Assembly: GCA_013399115.1 (NCBI GenBank)
Contig: VXAA01006535.1
Span: forward strand, 461,112-525,111
DNA from: Anseranas semipalmata
Taxonomy: Eukaryota; Chordata; Aves; Anseriformes; Anseranatidae
Reading direction: 5' to 3'
Length of the DNA stretch: 64,000 bases
Shown: piece by piece, positions 12,101-27,100 of the stretch
Layout of the letters: each line of letters begins with the position of its first letter
Numbering within the stretch: position 1 is the first letter of the stretch
The notes under the pieces: model-generated
The model's input: only the letters and a program-made list of their open reading frames with translations
Database searches by the model: none
Told to the model about the DNA's origin: nothing
Translations under genes and position numbers: made by a program

Positions 12101-15100
12101 TAATTTAGCGGTCAGAAATTATGATCCAAAAGAAATGGAAAATACATGCAACCTCCTTGTTACCCTTCACTGTATTTTATTGCTTAACCAGAGGTCGTTT
12201 GAAACCTGTTGACACTACTCTGTGAGAGTATTGTTTGGACAGTTCTTCTAATTTACTGCCCTTCATTTAAAATGACTTGCAGTTGAAATACAGGAAAGCC
12301 ACTGCTTCTGACTTTTTTTTTGTTTTTTTTTTTTTGTTTTGTTTTTGTTTTTTTTTTTGACAAAAATAGCTGCAAAAACCCTTAAATTAAGAAAGTGTCA
12401 TCTTCTTTTCAGGTGAAAGTTATGTATGTGCATCCAATGAACCATATCGCAAAGTTGATTATACCAAGAATGTCAATCCAAACTGGTGCGTGAACATAAG
12501 GACTGGGTCCACTCGATCCTTGACATCTTTGACATCCGCAAAGAGTGAAGTGAAGGAGAGTAAAGATTTCATTAAACCCAAATTGGTGACTGTTATTAGG
12601 AGTGGAGTAAAACCACGAAAAGCTGTGAGAATTCTGCTGAATAAGAAGACTGCTCACTCCTTCGAACAGGTCTTGACTGACATCACAGAAGCCATTAAGT
12701 TAGATTCGGGTGTAGTCAAGAGACTTTGTACACTGGATGGAAAGCAGGTAGGAGAATAAATTGCTGTGAACATCTAATAATTATGAGTTAATCTAATTAG
12801 GCTTCTTTATTTTCATAACTTGAATTGTTGTTACTGCATATGCATTAATCTGCTTCTGAATAAGGACAATTAAGTAAACTGCAACTTTTAAAATCTCTAT
12901 TCAAATAGTAATATCTACAAAAAAAAATTAAAATTGTCTGTACTGCAAAAGAATTTGACTACTTTAAGAAAAAGGAAAAAAATACTTTTTCATATACTGT
13001 TGCATTACTAAGCTAAGTGCTTATTGATTATGTTCAGTAATACAGTTTATTTGAAATATTTGAAAGTAAACTGTTGTTAAAGTATGTATGTATTTTCAGA
13101 AGCAGAGTCATATTTTCAGATTACTATGAGGTGCTGAATGGTATATAAAAATATTGCTGTCCCATTCTATTTCACTTCTACACATTGCTATTTAAGAAGT
13201 AAAGGTACTGGAATGTCATTCTAGAGATACTAATTGAGATGGTCTAAGGTCAAGAATTTTATCTGAAATCAGTGTGTCAGAGGCAGTGCTCATATCTTTG
13301 CAACTTGGTTTTACTTTTAGTTTTACCACTGCAAAAACATACTGTCAGGATTAATGATAGAGCAGATCTTTTATTCTAACCCAGAAATACAGAGGAGTGA
13401 CCCCCAAAATATTCTGCTGCACCAGGTAAGTGTCAGTAATACATTGGCTGTTGATCAGTCAGATGAACGACTCAGCCCTTCATGGAACACGACTTTAATA
13501 TTTGATGCTTGTATTTGACACTGATATGGGATCCTTGCCAATTCAAATGGTATTTTTGCACATCTACATACCTATATGTTCGCATGTGCTACTTGTAAAA
13601 GTTTCAATTTTGTGTAAGGAGAGCTGGAAATATTTATTCTCAAGCTTGTTGTAATGGTAGTGGTCCTATGGACCACTTAAAAAGCACCTTTTTGTGTTGA
13701 AAGTCGCTAGCAAATGTATTGCGGAAAAAGTGCACTTATTCATATCATCTGATCATGAGGTCAGTTATGTTCTGTGAGCTGTGGATACACTTTTTATAAT
13801 TAAATGCTTGGAAAGAACTACTTCTGTTCTTTGATATTAAATATAGTGAGGCAAATACATCACTGAGACTCTTAATTTGCAATATTTGATGACACTATAA
13901 TATGCTCTTTAGTTCTTCTAATAGTTTTTTTTAATGAGATTTGTTACAAGACAATCTTTTCTAGGAATGTGCTTTTCTTTTTAAAAGTCCTGAAATGTAA
14001 TTTAGTCATGTTTAATTTAATTCATTGTAAAATAGCTTTGAGGATATTTATTATACAGTAATTAGTCTCTTCTACCCATGAAGTCTTCTGTTACTGTCCC
14101 ATACAAGGGAATTTTAATTTTCTCAGGCAAGTAGATAAAAAAGATTTGGGAAGAGTCAGGAAAGGCAACTGCTACAATTTGGAGCCTCAGTTCAGATTCG
14201 CTTCTTGTATCGAATTGTTGATACGGTAGAAACTCACCGATCTGCATTTATGTGGTAGATGCGGTGATGCATCAGGGAGCAATAAAATTAACTAACTTGC
14301 AGTTGTACATTAAATTTCACATATGTCGCTTGCACATTAATGTCACCCATGGTGGATGATGGCTGTCTTCTCGGAATACAGTAATCTCTAGTTCTCACTG
14401 TGAGCAGCCTGCAAGTAGCTGCTCCTTATTACTTATCTCTGTGTAAACTCTTTTAGCGGTAGCAGTGCATAAATGTGGAGACCTGCATGCATTTGGAAGA
14501 AGGGGCTTTTGCTCTTCCAGCTAGGCTTCAGGAAGGAGCCTTTCCTTGCACAGCCACAATGTAATCATGATTTAGGGGCTCATGTGATACAGGTCTTCTG
14601 TCCGGGGCACTATGACTTCAGACACCCTGATAATAAAAGCCTCTTTCTGCTTTTCTAGGAGGATAGAGACTTCTGTACGTTTTTGTTGTTGTTTTCCCCA
14701 AAGTGAAGGGCTGACCCCAGTTTGAGGCAATGGGAATTTTTTTTTTCTTTCTTTGTTCATTGCTGGTATATGTAGAGGTTGGTGCCCAAGGGCTTTGTGG
14801 GGTTTGGCAAATAAAGAGTTGCTTTGCTGCCAATTACCAATTGGTGGAAATTTCTGAGCCTATTTTCTCTAATGTGGTAATTGCTTATTCTTCTAAATCT
14901 GCTAGGGAGGCAGATCTTTTATGTTCGTCCTATTGTTGGCACAGCTTGAAAGGCAACCATTTAAAAAAAAAAAAAGGCACTTTATAAATGGCTGCGTTCT
15001 TATAAATGTAGCTGTTGTGATTCTCAGGGTTCCCTCCACCCTTTCCCCCCCCCATTTTATCTCTGAGGAAATACAGATTTTTTTTCTTTTTATGAGAGGC

Positions 15101-18100
15101 AATAGGTTTAGGTTTTGTGTCCTGTTTAATGTGGAATTGATGCTGAAATTCAAGTGTATAAAACATGTGTATGTAAAACTAGTATCCTTTTATTAGGGAA
15201 TGTGCGGTTCTCTCATTAACCTATGGGACAGTTTTGTTTTCCATTGAGGTATTTAATGTGGGTAGTAAGAAATGATCGTGAAACCAGTGATCTATGAAGA
15301 AATTTTGTTTTTAATTTTGATCAATACAAGGAAAGGATGTCTACAAATTAAGTTTTATATACTCATCTGACTTCATTAATCTTAACTATAGCAAGACCTT
15401 GGTAATAGTAAAACAGAGAATAACATTCACATTGGATATTTTTCTTGATTGTTTTGTATGAAGACAGATGATTATCCAGCTTTAAATTGTAAGATTTTAT
15501 AACACTTACAAGGATTCCTTTTGTCTTCATGTTTGAAATGGATAATGCACCTTGGAGTATTAGTGCTGTGTAGTCTCAAGTGCAGAATTTCTTTTAACTA
15601 CGTTTATGCAAGGCTGGCATTTCACTTTTAAGTTGTTGAGCAACCAACTTTTTTACCTTCCAAGACTTTTGTGATGGTTTCTGTGAGGAAAAATATTCCT
15701 CACAGTAACTAGGCTTTAGCTTTGCAGCGCAGGCTTCTGCCATTCCAGTCTTTGTGCTTCTGACATTGAGGTTTGCCTAATGTATTTGCCTGAGCAGAGT
15801 GCTTTCCTTACTTGGCTGCATTTTTCCCCTCTGTTCTTTGCTGGAATCTGTCACTTCCCTACTGCGAAGCAAGGACAGTCACACTGAAGCTTCTGCAGTT
15901 GGGAAGTTAACCCTTTGCTATCTCTGAACAGGATGGAGGGTTTCTATCTTGCTAAACAAGCTTCAAGTAACAGTTACTGTGAAGAGTAGGGTAGCAACAT
16001 AATGGTAAGTTACCCACTAATTGTTAGAGAGTACAGTGGTGGTGAATTTCCTGTAAGAAACTCAGAAAAACTGTACAGAACTCTGAAGCACATATTATTT
16101 GTCACCTAAAAGAAAATGAAATCTTTACTCCAGAAAGATAGTAACTTCTCAAGCTTGCATTGTGTTGCAGCTGCATGGATGAAAATCCTTAACAGGATTG
16201 AAGAGATGGATGAGCCACCTCTTCTATACTCCATTTCCAAAACACTGAGAACATCCCACAGATAAAACACACCTTATTTTAAAGGTCTTTTCTGCTGAGC
16301 CACGAATATGCTGGTGGCTCTCTTTGAAACCTAAAGCTCCCTAATTTTCTAATAACAAAATTTTTCATAAAAAATTGGAAATTAAAGAAAACATATTACA
16401 TTTGGAAGTACTCATCAGACTTATCATGCTCTTCTCTCAATAGTTCTTTATTTTCCAGTGACAGGTTTGAACGTTGTTAGTAGAGAGAAGATAGCTTCTG
16501 TAAACTGAGTTTTGTATTTGTTTTGTATTGCAAATTATAACACACCAACTGCAGCTGTTAAGATACCCATCAGGGATGGCAGGTCTTTTTAGAAACTGAA
16601 GCAAGGGTTCATCAGGAGAGATCTTAAAGGCTTAAAGCTCACCAGGTCTAGAGGAACTTGGTGGTAAACAGTCACTGTAAAATTCAGGTTAATGAAGAGG
16701 TAATTTTTGTTTCTGTTTTGCTTCCATTTTTATTTCTTCCTTTAAGAATGAGTTAGTCAGGTGTCACTCAGGAGCACTTTAAGTTTAGTTGGCCTTTCTG
16801 TGGGGTAGGTAAATGGGGTCTCACAGTCTCTGAAGTTCCTGAAAATTCTGTTTGTTTCTGAGTGTTTTCAGTAACTAAAGGCTGTCAAGAACTTTGGAAG
16901 AATTTTTGAGCTAGAGACGAAATAACAAAAATCTGAATGCCAGTAAACATTAAAATGTGTATGTATACACACCTGCATCCCACATTGAAATTCATACAGC
17001 AAGGTTTACAGTTAGAATAGGTTTAAACCCAGTGCTAGCAAACCTCATGTAACATTTGAAAGGAAACGTGATTTAGGGGAAGCTGGGCTTGTAGAATTGT
17101 TTCAGAGAGTAACTGTGGAGAGATGTCCGTGTAGTGGTTGTGGGATACAAATCTTGTGAATATGAGAAAAACAAAAGAATTAAAGAGGCCCTAACGTTGT
17201 GGAAGTCTGTATGACAGGAAATGAGTTCATCTATGGATGCTGCTACACAGTATTTTTGTTCAGACTTTCAGTCGTAGGCTCAGAACTGGAAGCAGTGGTT
17301 ATTTATTGCCAGAGGGAAGGAGGAAACAGTGTACTCAAACAGAGGAGATAATTTTGGCCTTCATCAGGGATATAGAAGTTTTCCCATCTGTGGTTATTTA
17401 TGGAAGGCAGTGTTATCTGAAACTAACCTGAAATGAACTGTGCCCTGTCACAGATGCAGGGATCTGAAAAATACCCTAAATATGAAAATAGAGACCTTCT
17501 TCCACCTACAAATCTTGTTGGTGAACATGTTCTAAAGCATTTTCATTTAATGTAGTAGCACAAAGGCTACAGGTAGATGATGTGTAGTTTAGGATTTACC
17601 TCAAGAAAGTATTTACGGGTTTTATCACGGTGGTCAGAGGATCCTTACTGTTTCAAGGAGAAATGAAAATGTAATGAAACGAAAATACAAAATGGTAAGG
17701 ATTTTGTTTAGAAGTATCAAAATTATGGTGCTTAAGGTGTTAAAGAAAAAGTAGTAAAAAAAAAAACCAACTTGAATGTATGGTGAGTCATCTAAAAAGA
17801 GTGCCTTAACTGGCAGTGAACAGTCATGCTGAGAAAGCTCTTCAGCTTTGTTGCATATGCAAAAAATTAAGGTCGTGCCATGTGGAATAGCCACAGTCTA
17901 GCTTGAAGAAAAGTCCGTAGAATTTGTTTGGGGATAGGGAGTGGGTGGGAAGGAACCTGTGTATTATTCTTACTTTCTGGAAATCGGTAATATATAGTAC
18001 AGATAACACAGAGAATGTGTGTCTCCTCCCCTTCTTCTGTCCCCCAGGGATACATAATTCTAGCTTTGGGGATGTGGTGTAGCATTACTGAGAACATAAT

Positions 18101-21100
18101 GGCTGGGTGTGAATTTAATCTTTTTCAGTAAGGTAAGGTTTAGATCAGTAGTACCCACTGCCATCAAACCAACAGGTTAGTGAGGTGGGAAGTTGAAATA
18201 AGGGAGTATTTATCAAAATGAATGCAAAATCAGACCCTGATATGAAGTCAGGATTTCTAAATTAGAGAATGGCAACTGGAAAAAAATGCTGATATTTTAA
18301 CTAAAAGCAAGCATGTGTGTACTGTTAAAACTGGCATCCGACTTGCCAGAGTCTTTCTGGATCGGTAGAGAGGATAAATCCTACTGGGTTCTCAATTTTT
18401 GTCTGTGCGCTCCAAGAGCTGACAGCACTTAATAAAAATCCCATGCTGCACAGCGTGGGAAACGATCACAGCAAGAATAGTGGTGTCACCAGCAGAAACG
18501 TTGCATCTTTGCTGATGTATGATTACAATAATTTTAGTACTGGGTTACAGAAATGGCGTGTGTAGCTCTTAGGGTAAATGAAGGGTATGCAGTCATTGTC
18601 TGCCATCTGCCATGCTAAGATCAAATCACATGACTTGGAAACTAAACCTTGGGAATTTGTTGTGTCCCACTGAGCCTGGCCATTAACAGATAATTAGTCT
18701 GGTAAAAAAATCTTTTGAATTCATTCTGCAGCTGTCATATGCCAGATTAGGATTTGTGTCACAGGTCCCTTATTACTTTGAGATCATGGATTTCTTTTTT
18801 TTCCTCGTAGTTAAATTACCCTGTTTTACTTCAGTAAACAGTTCTTCGATTATCAAATTTAAAATTCAAACTTTCCCTTAAGAAGCCTGTTACACCTTAC
18901 ATTGTAAAGCTATTTACCAACCACATTTGAAAGGGTTTCAAGACTGAATTTTCTCTATTCCTGTTCACGATAGTCTATAAACAGACTTTCTGGTTTTAAG
19001 ATATGTCTTTCAGGTTGTCAAGTTGATGGATCTGTTATACTAGCTGCCTCTTGGTTGGCTGTAATCAGATTGTCAGCATCTCTTAAGTATACTGAAGTGA
19101 TAATACCGAAATCTTAAAGTATGAACTTTTCTTCTAGATTTATACCAGTTATTAAGAAAAATGGCATTCTCTTACTCGTGGCAGGATGCATGATGCAATT
19201 TGTCGGAGAGGAAATGGAATATTCATCTTTAATGTTTAAAATATTACTACCTGATTATTTTGCAATGACCCTTTGCACACAGTAGTCTGAAGGGAAAGTA
19301 ATGTTGAAGTAAGCAATACAAGCCAACTTTTAAAAGAAAAGAGCTTTCCAGCACTTAAATGGAACAATGACCCTATTTCTGGCTTGAAGTTGGTCAGCTT
19401 TGCAGAGGAAGGGGTGATGGTCTTTTCACTGTAGGCAGTGAAATTTGGTGTTCTTATAGCACTTCTCTAACAAAGTCAACCACCATTTTCTTCTGTTGTG
19501 TAAGTATGCCATTTATGCTGTGTTCTTAAATATTTGTTTTGTTCATATTTACTTGACATTTTATTTATTGATATATGGCACAGGGTCTTTGCAATCATGG
19601 GAGCCTTCTTGAACTAAAATATTTCAGAAGAAAACAAAGGATACAAAACTTGTAAAGTAAAGGACAAGTTAGATTTTGGGACTGGGGTCTGGGTAGGCGT
19701 TTCTTGGCTTTGTCCTTATCTCTAACTTCCGACTCAACTAGTGTTTAGTAAGGGAATTTCATTCTGGATAAAATTATTGGAAAATAGGCTGGCCAGTTAA
19801 AGAAAAACAAAGAGAGTTCGGTACCAGAGAGCCAGAACCAGAATCCTCCTTGTAAGCACTTTATGAAGGTGCCATTTTTTTGCATGCTGAGAACTTGCAG
19901 TTTCTCTTTTAAAGAAACCAAGAGTGTGGTTGATTTAAATGGAAATAAAATTGAACTAGAGAGATTTAATCATAGAATCATAGAATGGCCTGGGTTGAAA
20001 AGGACCTTAAAGATCATCTAGTTTCAACCCCCCTGCTCTGGGCAGGGTTGCCAACTACTAGAGCAGGCTGCCCAGCGCTACATCCAGCCTGGCCTTGAAT
20101 GCCTCCAGGGATGGGGCATCCACAACCTCTCTGGGCAACCTGTTCCAGTGCCTCACCACCCTCTGAGTGAAAAACTTCCTCCTAATATCCAACCTAAATC
20201 TCCCCTGTCTTAGTTTGAAACCATTCCCCCTTGTCCTATCAACTATCAACACGTCTAAACAGGCGTTCCCCCTCCTGTTTATACGCTCCCTTCAGGTACT
20301 GGAAGGCCGCAATGAGGTCTCCCCGGAGCCTTCTCTTCTCCAAGCTAAACAAGCCCAGTTCCCTCAACCTTTCTTCATAGGAGAGGTGTTCCAGCCCTCT
20401 GATCATCTTAGTGGCCCTCCTCTGGACCCGTTCCAAGAGCTCCACATCCTTCTTGTGCTGGGGGCCCCAGGCCTGCACGCAGTATTCCAGGTGGGGTCTC
20501 ACCAGAGCAGAGTAGAGGGGGACAATCACCTCCCTCTCCCTGCTGGCCACCCCTTTTTTAATGCAGCCCAGGACATAGTTGGCCTTCCGGGCCGCAAGCG
20601 CGCACTGCCGGCTCATGTCCAGCTTCTCGTCCAGCAGGACCCCCAAGTCCTTCTCCGCAGGGCTGCTCTCGAGTTCTTCTTCTCCCAGTCTGTATAAGTA
20701 CCTGGGATTGCCCCAACCCAAGTGCAACACCTTGCACTTGGCCTTGTTGAACCTCATGAGGTTCTCTTGGGCCCACTTCTCCAGCCTGTCCAGGTCCCTC
20801 TGGATGGCATCCCTTCCCTCACAGAATCACAGAATCACAGAATTGTTCAGGTTGGAAGAGACCTCCAAGATCACCTAGTCCAACCTCTGACCTAACTCTA
20901 ACAAGGCCCACACTAAACCATATCTCTAAGCTCAACATCTAAACGTCTTTTAAAGACCTCCAGGGATGGTGACTCAACCACTTCCCTGGGCAGCCCTCTA
21001 TTGTATCAACTGCACCGCTCAGCTTGGTGTCATCCGCAAACTTGCTGAGGGTGCACTCGATTCCGTCATCTATGTCATTGATAAAGATGTTGAAGAGCAC

Positions 21101-24100
21101 CGATCCCAAGACCGACCCCTGAGGGACACCACTTGTGACCGGCCTCCACCATTTAAGCACAGATAAATGTGGAGTTGGGTCTACTTAAGAAGTATTTGCC
21201 TTATTCTCCCTATATTCTGCAAGGGAGCCTTGCAGATGCTTAGAATATGCCTACATGGTTGTGCAGGCAGACATCTGGCAACAGCTAGCTTTGATCTGTA
21301 TAACTTGCGGACCTGGAGGTGGTCCATGCCTGTCAGACTGCAGACTGCCTGACATTGCATCTATTTACTGTTAGGTGGGTGGATGTACTCTCAGTCAAGT
21401 ATATAATCCTTTTTGAGGCAGGAAGTATTAAGCTTCTTTTGTGAAGAGAATGAGGATATACTCGTGTGTGCTTAGTGATACTTTTCAGATTTCTATGGGA
21501 GTAGTAGAGAAACAAGTTGTTTTCCTATTCTTTCTCTCCAGTCTCTCTCTTTATAAGTTCTCCTAACCATGTGTCAGATAGTAGTAAAGAAGACACATCA
21601 GAAGGAAAAGTACTAACTTTTTACATGCTTTTTCATATTAAGTTTCAGATTTTTGTTTCTCCTTTTCCTGCAGAAGAGTGACTTTAATGAAGGGAATTTG
21701 ATTCAGCAGTTGGGGTACTACCCTTTATGAAACTGAGACATCGTGGCTATATGACTTGCTTTTCTGGATTAGCTGTACTAATATACTTTGTAATATTCTA
21801 TTTCTGTTTATTTCTAATCTATATATTATGCTTCTAACAAACTGTTCTATAAACATAAGTATGCTGAGTATTTGGAAGGAATCTCCACTTCCCCGGAGCT
21901 GTAGGTGTTACGCAGGGAAATCTTTTGCTGGTGTCCATGCAAGCTCTGTTACAGCAGATCGGTGTGTAAATACATTAGAGCATATTTGTAATATTTGTGT
22001 TAATGTAAACTTGTAAACTTTATAATATAATTATGCTTTCTATTAATTTTTACTTAAAACATGAATACGGTAAAACCAGTACTGTAAGTACAGGAAGTCT
22101 AAGAGGAAGAAGATGACCAATGATGAAACCCGTTTCTTAAAGTGTTGTTGCGGCTCTGTATTTGTCCGTCTTTATTTTCACATACAAGCAATAAATTTCC
22201 TTGCAGTTTTAGCATCAGAGGGGCTGTTAGTATAGACAGTGGATTTCTTATTTCCTGTAGTCCTCACAGTCTGATGCCTGCTTAAGAATGTATGTCTAAA
22301 AGCACTATTTTCCCTTTCAGTAAAGGGAATTGTTCTTACTTTGGGACTGATGTACCTATTTGAGGATTGAGAACCTCATCATAGTCTCCTGTCACACACT
22401 GTCTAGAAGCCTATGGGAAATGGTGCAGTCCAAGATGCAAAGATGGTGGGAAGAAGTTTGTAGGATCTGAGAGGCTTTCATTTACTATTTAAACTAGAAA
22501 TTTAGGTACGGATTTGCTTTTTACACAAGGATACATTTCGATTTCTTTCAGAATGCTTTGTCTTTTATACATTTTTTCTATTTTCTACTTTTGAGATACT
22601 GGACTTTAAAAAACTTGTAAATTTATATCCAAATAACCTCAAACTTACAAAATTTAGAACTGTATTATAGTAAATGGGTGAATGAGGATGTTTGATAATG
22701 CTTCTTGTGAATTGCATGTGCTTGGCTGGAATTTCTAAAGTAACTGTCGTGGCTTGCTTGCATATTTTGGCTATAATCTGTGTGAGGTGAAAGTTTTTAT
22801 TCCATGAACTTCTATTTTAGACCTTTATTTCTCAACACAGCAGATGATCCTTTTTTTAACTGTGTCTTCAGTATATATATATCTAAATTTATGGGAGATA
22901 TAAAATAAATGCTGACATTAGGAGTGTGCACTAGTCATAATATTGTGCAACAATTCTCTTGCTAAAAACTGCATGAAGAGAAGTGCAGGTGTTAGGCGAG
23001 GCAGATGAACATTTCTATTTTTATTTTTTTAAGGGAGTTTTTCGTCCTCACTTAATACCTATGTAACACAGTATGATGTGATTGGCATTACACATCTATT
23101 AATGGAAATGAGAAGACCTATCCAAATATGATTTTGTTCCAATACAAATCAAAAGACACAAAAAATTACCAGAAGCACTGAGACTTTGTGTACCTCTAAA
23201 TGATTAGTTTATCACTTTTGTTACTCTTACCTGAGTCTTTCAAGAAGTCTCTGTCCAAGTACTTAGTAAGAAAAAAGATTTATATCAAATTTTTGGAGGT
23301 AAACACTAGTATAAGTTACCAAGTTTGTGGGGATGCTCTGTCTGTAAATTCCTTTTTTTTTTTTTTTTTTTTTTTTTAAAGCATCTCTAGTTCTAAAGCT
23401 GTGAAAATATGATGACCCAAACAGAATCGATAAGGCCAGATCACAGATGCTTAAACCCTTCAATCTCTGATGACCTAATTTAATGAATTTAGCTTCCTCA
23501 TGAGAACAAGTAGAACACTGATGTACTTTATACACTTGATGTTTAGTTGTATCCCTGTGTGTTTTGCATTGAACATTTGTTTTTTTTTTTCATTCTTCAC
23601 TCCTGTACTCATTAGAGAAATAAAGGATGGACTTGCAGTCATCTGGACTTTTGCTGAGCTACCTCTGATTGCAGAGAAAATAGCCAGAGCTATAGTGTTG
23701 TTCAAACACACTCCATCATTTGCGCTGGTTCTCCTTAATCCACCTTATTCTAACTCATTCCTTGTATAAGTATTGTTGAGTTACGCAAAACTACACTGCT
23801 CTTATATTAGTGGCAAAAAACACTACAGTGATTTTTATCAACTCAAAACCCACTAGGCTTCCAAAATAAGAGGGGGACTCCAAACCTACTAATAGCCCAG
23901 CCTCTAAGATCCTTACTTCTTACTCACATTGTGGGAAAATTCTTGTGCAACATCCTAGACCACCCTTCTTCATCTGTTGGGAAGTGGTTGTAAGCCCAGT
24001 AGTGCCTAAATGCTTGTCTGAAATTGAAGAATTCAGTTTATCCATCTGCCTCAAATAAGGATTCTTGACTACTACTACTAATAAAAATAAAAACTAATAA

Positions 24101-27100
24101 TAATAGTCATAATAAAACCAGGTTTCATGGAGTTAGTCCTGTCACCAGGGACTTCCCTTGATGGGTGCGGCCATTTTGCTTTTCAAAATCCTTCCTTGTA
24201 AGAGAAGTAACAGGAAGTCCATGTTATTGTCATGTGCAGAATGATACTGTCCTGTACAATCCGTTTTCTATCTACTCTCCTAGTTAAAAAGGGTAAAATT
24301 ATAATTAAGAAATGTCAACTGGTAAACTAAGGAAAATGAGACGCATACCTGCTCTGGTTGTTCTCAAGTGTTTGCTCACAAGTACTGAATACACAGCGAG
24401 GTATATTTTCTGAACAATGGAAAAGCTATGAGAATAAGAGCTTTGGATATTTCTATTAAATGCGACTGCTTGTTCCTCCTCTGCTCTCAGGTGTGCAGCA
24501 TGTGTTTAAAATAACTTCCAGATCTCTTAGTATTTTTTCCCCTTCATCTGTAGCAGAGTTTATTGGTGAAATTCTCTTGAAATCACATTTGCATTAGAGG
24601 GAAAAATATGCCTAAGGTGTGATTACACAATACAGTTAGAAAGTGGATCTATCTTTCAACTGGAATCTTTCCCCAAAATTTTCCAAAGTTGTAATCTCTG
24701 CATTTCCTCCTTCTCTCTAAAGCCAGTGGTAGTTGATACAGATCCTGGTAACAGGATATATTGCTGCTCATTGCTCTGAACATAAAGTCTTTGTTGCTGT
24801 AAATACTGGGGAAGGAGGGAGGGAAAGCTAGGGTCCAATATTTTCACGTGCAGACCCTACTATAAATCCTTGTTAGGACAGTGGTACACTGGATAAGAAT
24901 TGCACTATTTGTTTGTATGATGAAAGAAAGGGTTATGCAAAGTTCAAAATGATGTGGGACTGAACTAAAAAAGCCTTGTCAGGTATGTCACGAGTTATAA
25001 ATATTAATTCCTCCCGTGTAGATTGTTTTTGCTAGGGATGAGATTGAAGTTAGAGGCTCTTTGTGACCTTTCTTTTCCCTCACTGTTTTATATATCCATA
25101 TATAATTAATCTCAGAATGTTTTAAATGATTCATCCACCATCATACTCTGAGTCATTTTTAGCCTGACTAGCCTACTTAAAAATATTCTTAGCTAAGGGC
25201 TAGATATTGCGTGTATGATACCTGGATGTTTGTGAGAGGAACTTAATCTGTAAACTGTCCTCATTTGGCAGGGAACAAGTTACAATTTTGTGGTATTCTA
25301 TACAATTTCACTTTTAATTCTCATTTGCCACAATAGAAAGTGCGGGTTTTCTGTGAAATGGGATATTAACAAGGAAACTCTTATTCTAATAGTGTATTAT
25401 CAGGTTTCAGTGAGAAAAATATCCTTTATCAATAGTATTCTTTATCATATATATATACTTTAGTTTGTCTGTGTATTTTGTAAAATATGTAAATTGTTTT
25501 ATGGATCTGTATCCTCAAAATGACAAAAAAATGTAATACATTTTTAATAGAAAGTATAGTTTAAACAGACTGTTCACTTCTACTATCCAACTGCAGTAGA
25601 TTCTTTGATGGTTAAATCTGTCTGCCAGTTCTTAAAATTTGGTATATTAAGCTATCCTTAAAATCTCAAAATTCATGAACATATTTCCAGCTATTTTAAA
25701 AATCAAATTCTCATGTCAAAATCTGAGCTCTGAGAAATTCATTTCCCAAAATACCTGCACTTATGCATAGATACACTTGAAGTTCTTGGTAGCATCTGGG
25801 GCATCTCCAGCTGGGTTCTTACAAGGAGTAGCCAGAAGGTTATAACTAAATGTACTTATGTAGCACTTGACAAATTAGTCATTTATAAAACTGTGATTAT
25901 AAAACTGCTGGTTGCAGATTGCTAGTTCTGCCTCACTTCTGTAGCATGAACTTGATGTCTACCTTCCTCTAATTCACTGTGACCGTTCTCCATCACGTCA
26001 CTGATGGGATTTGTTTTTGATTTACGTTTCTTTTGTTTCTACTATTGTGGTATATTAAAATAGCGTTGGAAATCTTTCAAGTAATTTCAGTCTAAAAATG
26101 GCTTTTTTTTTTCCTTCTCTCTCTCTCTCTCTTTTTAAGCATTAGTAGTGTTAGTGTGTGCTAGGGAAGGTATACAAATGAAATACCTTATCTATTTATA
26201 AAAATGTTTTAAAGTTTCACTCTTCCTATCTTTAACACAAATTTGGAGGCAGATGAAACATATATGTATTTTAAGTATTGTGATTTTCATAACTATTATA
26301 TTCTTAAATTTTGTTTCTTTTCTGTTCTTGCTGAGTTTCTCACTGCTTGTTAATTCCCTTCATATACTTCTTGCAGTAGTAACACGGGAATACTTGAACT
26401 TTTCTGGAGTAAGTATGGAAATTTAAACTTGGAGTGACAATACTTAATGAAAGGTGAAGCATATTAAGAGAAACTGGGAAGCATTGCATCTCTGCTGTGA
26501 ATTTTTTTTTAAAGCCTACTGTTTTTAGAGTACCTTCAGGAATATCCATACTGATAGATATTACTGAGTTGAGAAAATTCAGCACAAGTCCAGAAAACCT
26601 GACCATTGCTTACTTGCAGGCATTGAGCTGTCATGTTTTGTTTGATCTAGGTCTTAAATGTAAAAAAAAAATAGCAACAAAAATCAGTTTTAGACTTTAA
26701 TACAGCTCTTTGGAGAAAGGTTCTTTTGATCCTTGTATGTAACCAGATTTCAGGATGACTGAGTTACTCTGAGTTTATTAATAGTTCTCATTCCTTTAAC
26801 GGCACCGTTATGTAACTGCCATGTACTGAATGTAAATATTTGTATAACAATTTCAAAGGATTGTTTAGACTAGTAAGCACAGAGTTTTAGAACAAAAAAA
26901 ATATTGCTACGGTCCCCTTTCAACAAAAGAAAAGCCTGGCAGGGAAACATGCATAGCACACTTAGCAGATGCAGTGTGAACCATAGATTTCTGAAGAGCT
27001 GCAGTTGACTTTTCCATACAGTATTTGAAGCAGCAGTTTCAACATGGTGTTCATGGAAAACAGATGGTTTGTACAAACCTAATTAGGAATAGTAAAGTAA

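Larger units (their letters stand above)
19969..21160 (-). mobile_element. CR1 LINE, 5'-truncated, with a second CR1 inserted in it
   Basis: Read on the minus strand, 21160 to 20999 encodes part of a reverse transcriptase with the motifs [12 protein letters not shown] and [20 protein letters not shown] is the polymerase active-site box. After an insertion at 20821-20993, the frame continues at 20757 with [18 protein letters not shown] and runs to about 20239. The C-terminal part ([20 protein letters not shown] to 20058) is in another frame, so at least one frameshift occurred near 20245. The 3' end, at the left, has the typical atcatagaatcatagaatgg tail. The element lacks its 5' end, is broken and cannot be autonomous. 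It sits antisense to DCLK2 in intron 2. Confidence 0.95.

Noticed and set aside
14572..15196. Cluster of overlapping open frames on both strands
   Set aside because: Each is under 92 codons and they run through A, T and C homopolymers; no domain is recognisable.
20167..20697. 176-codon open frame on the plus strand
   Set aside because: It is the antisense shadow of the CR1 reverse transcriptase frame on the minus strand; its peptide has no domain of its own.
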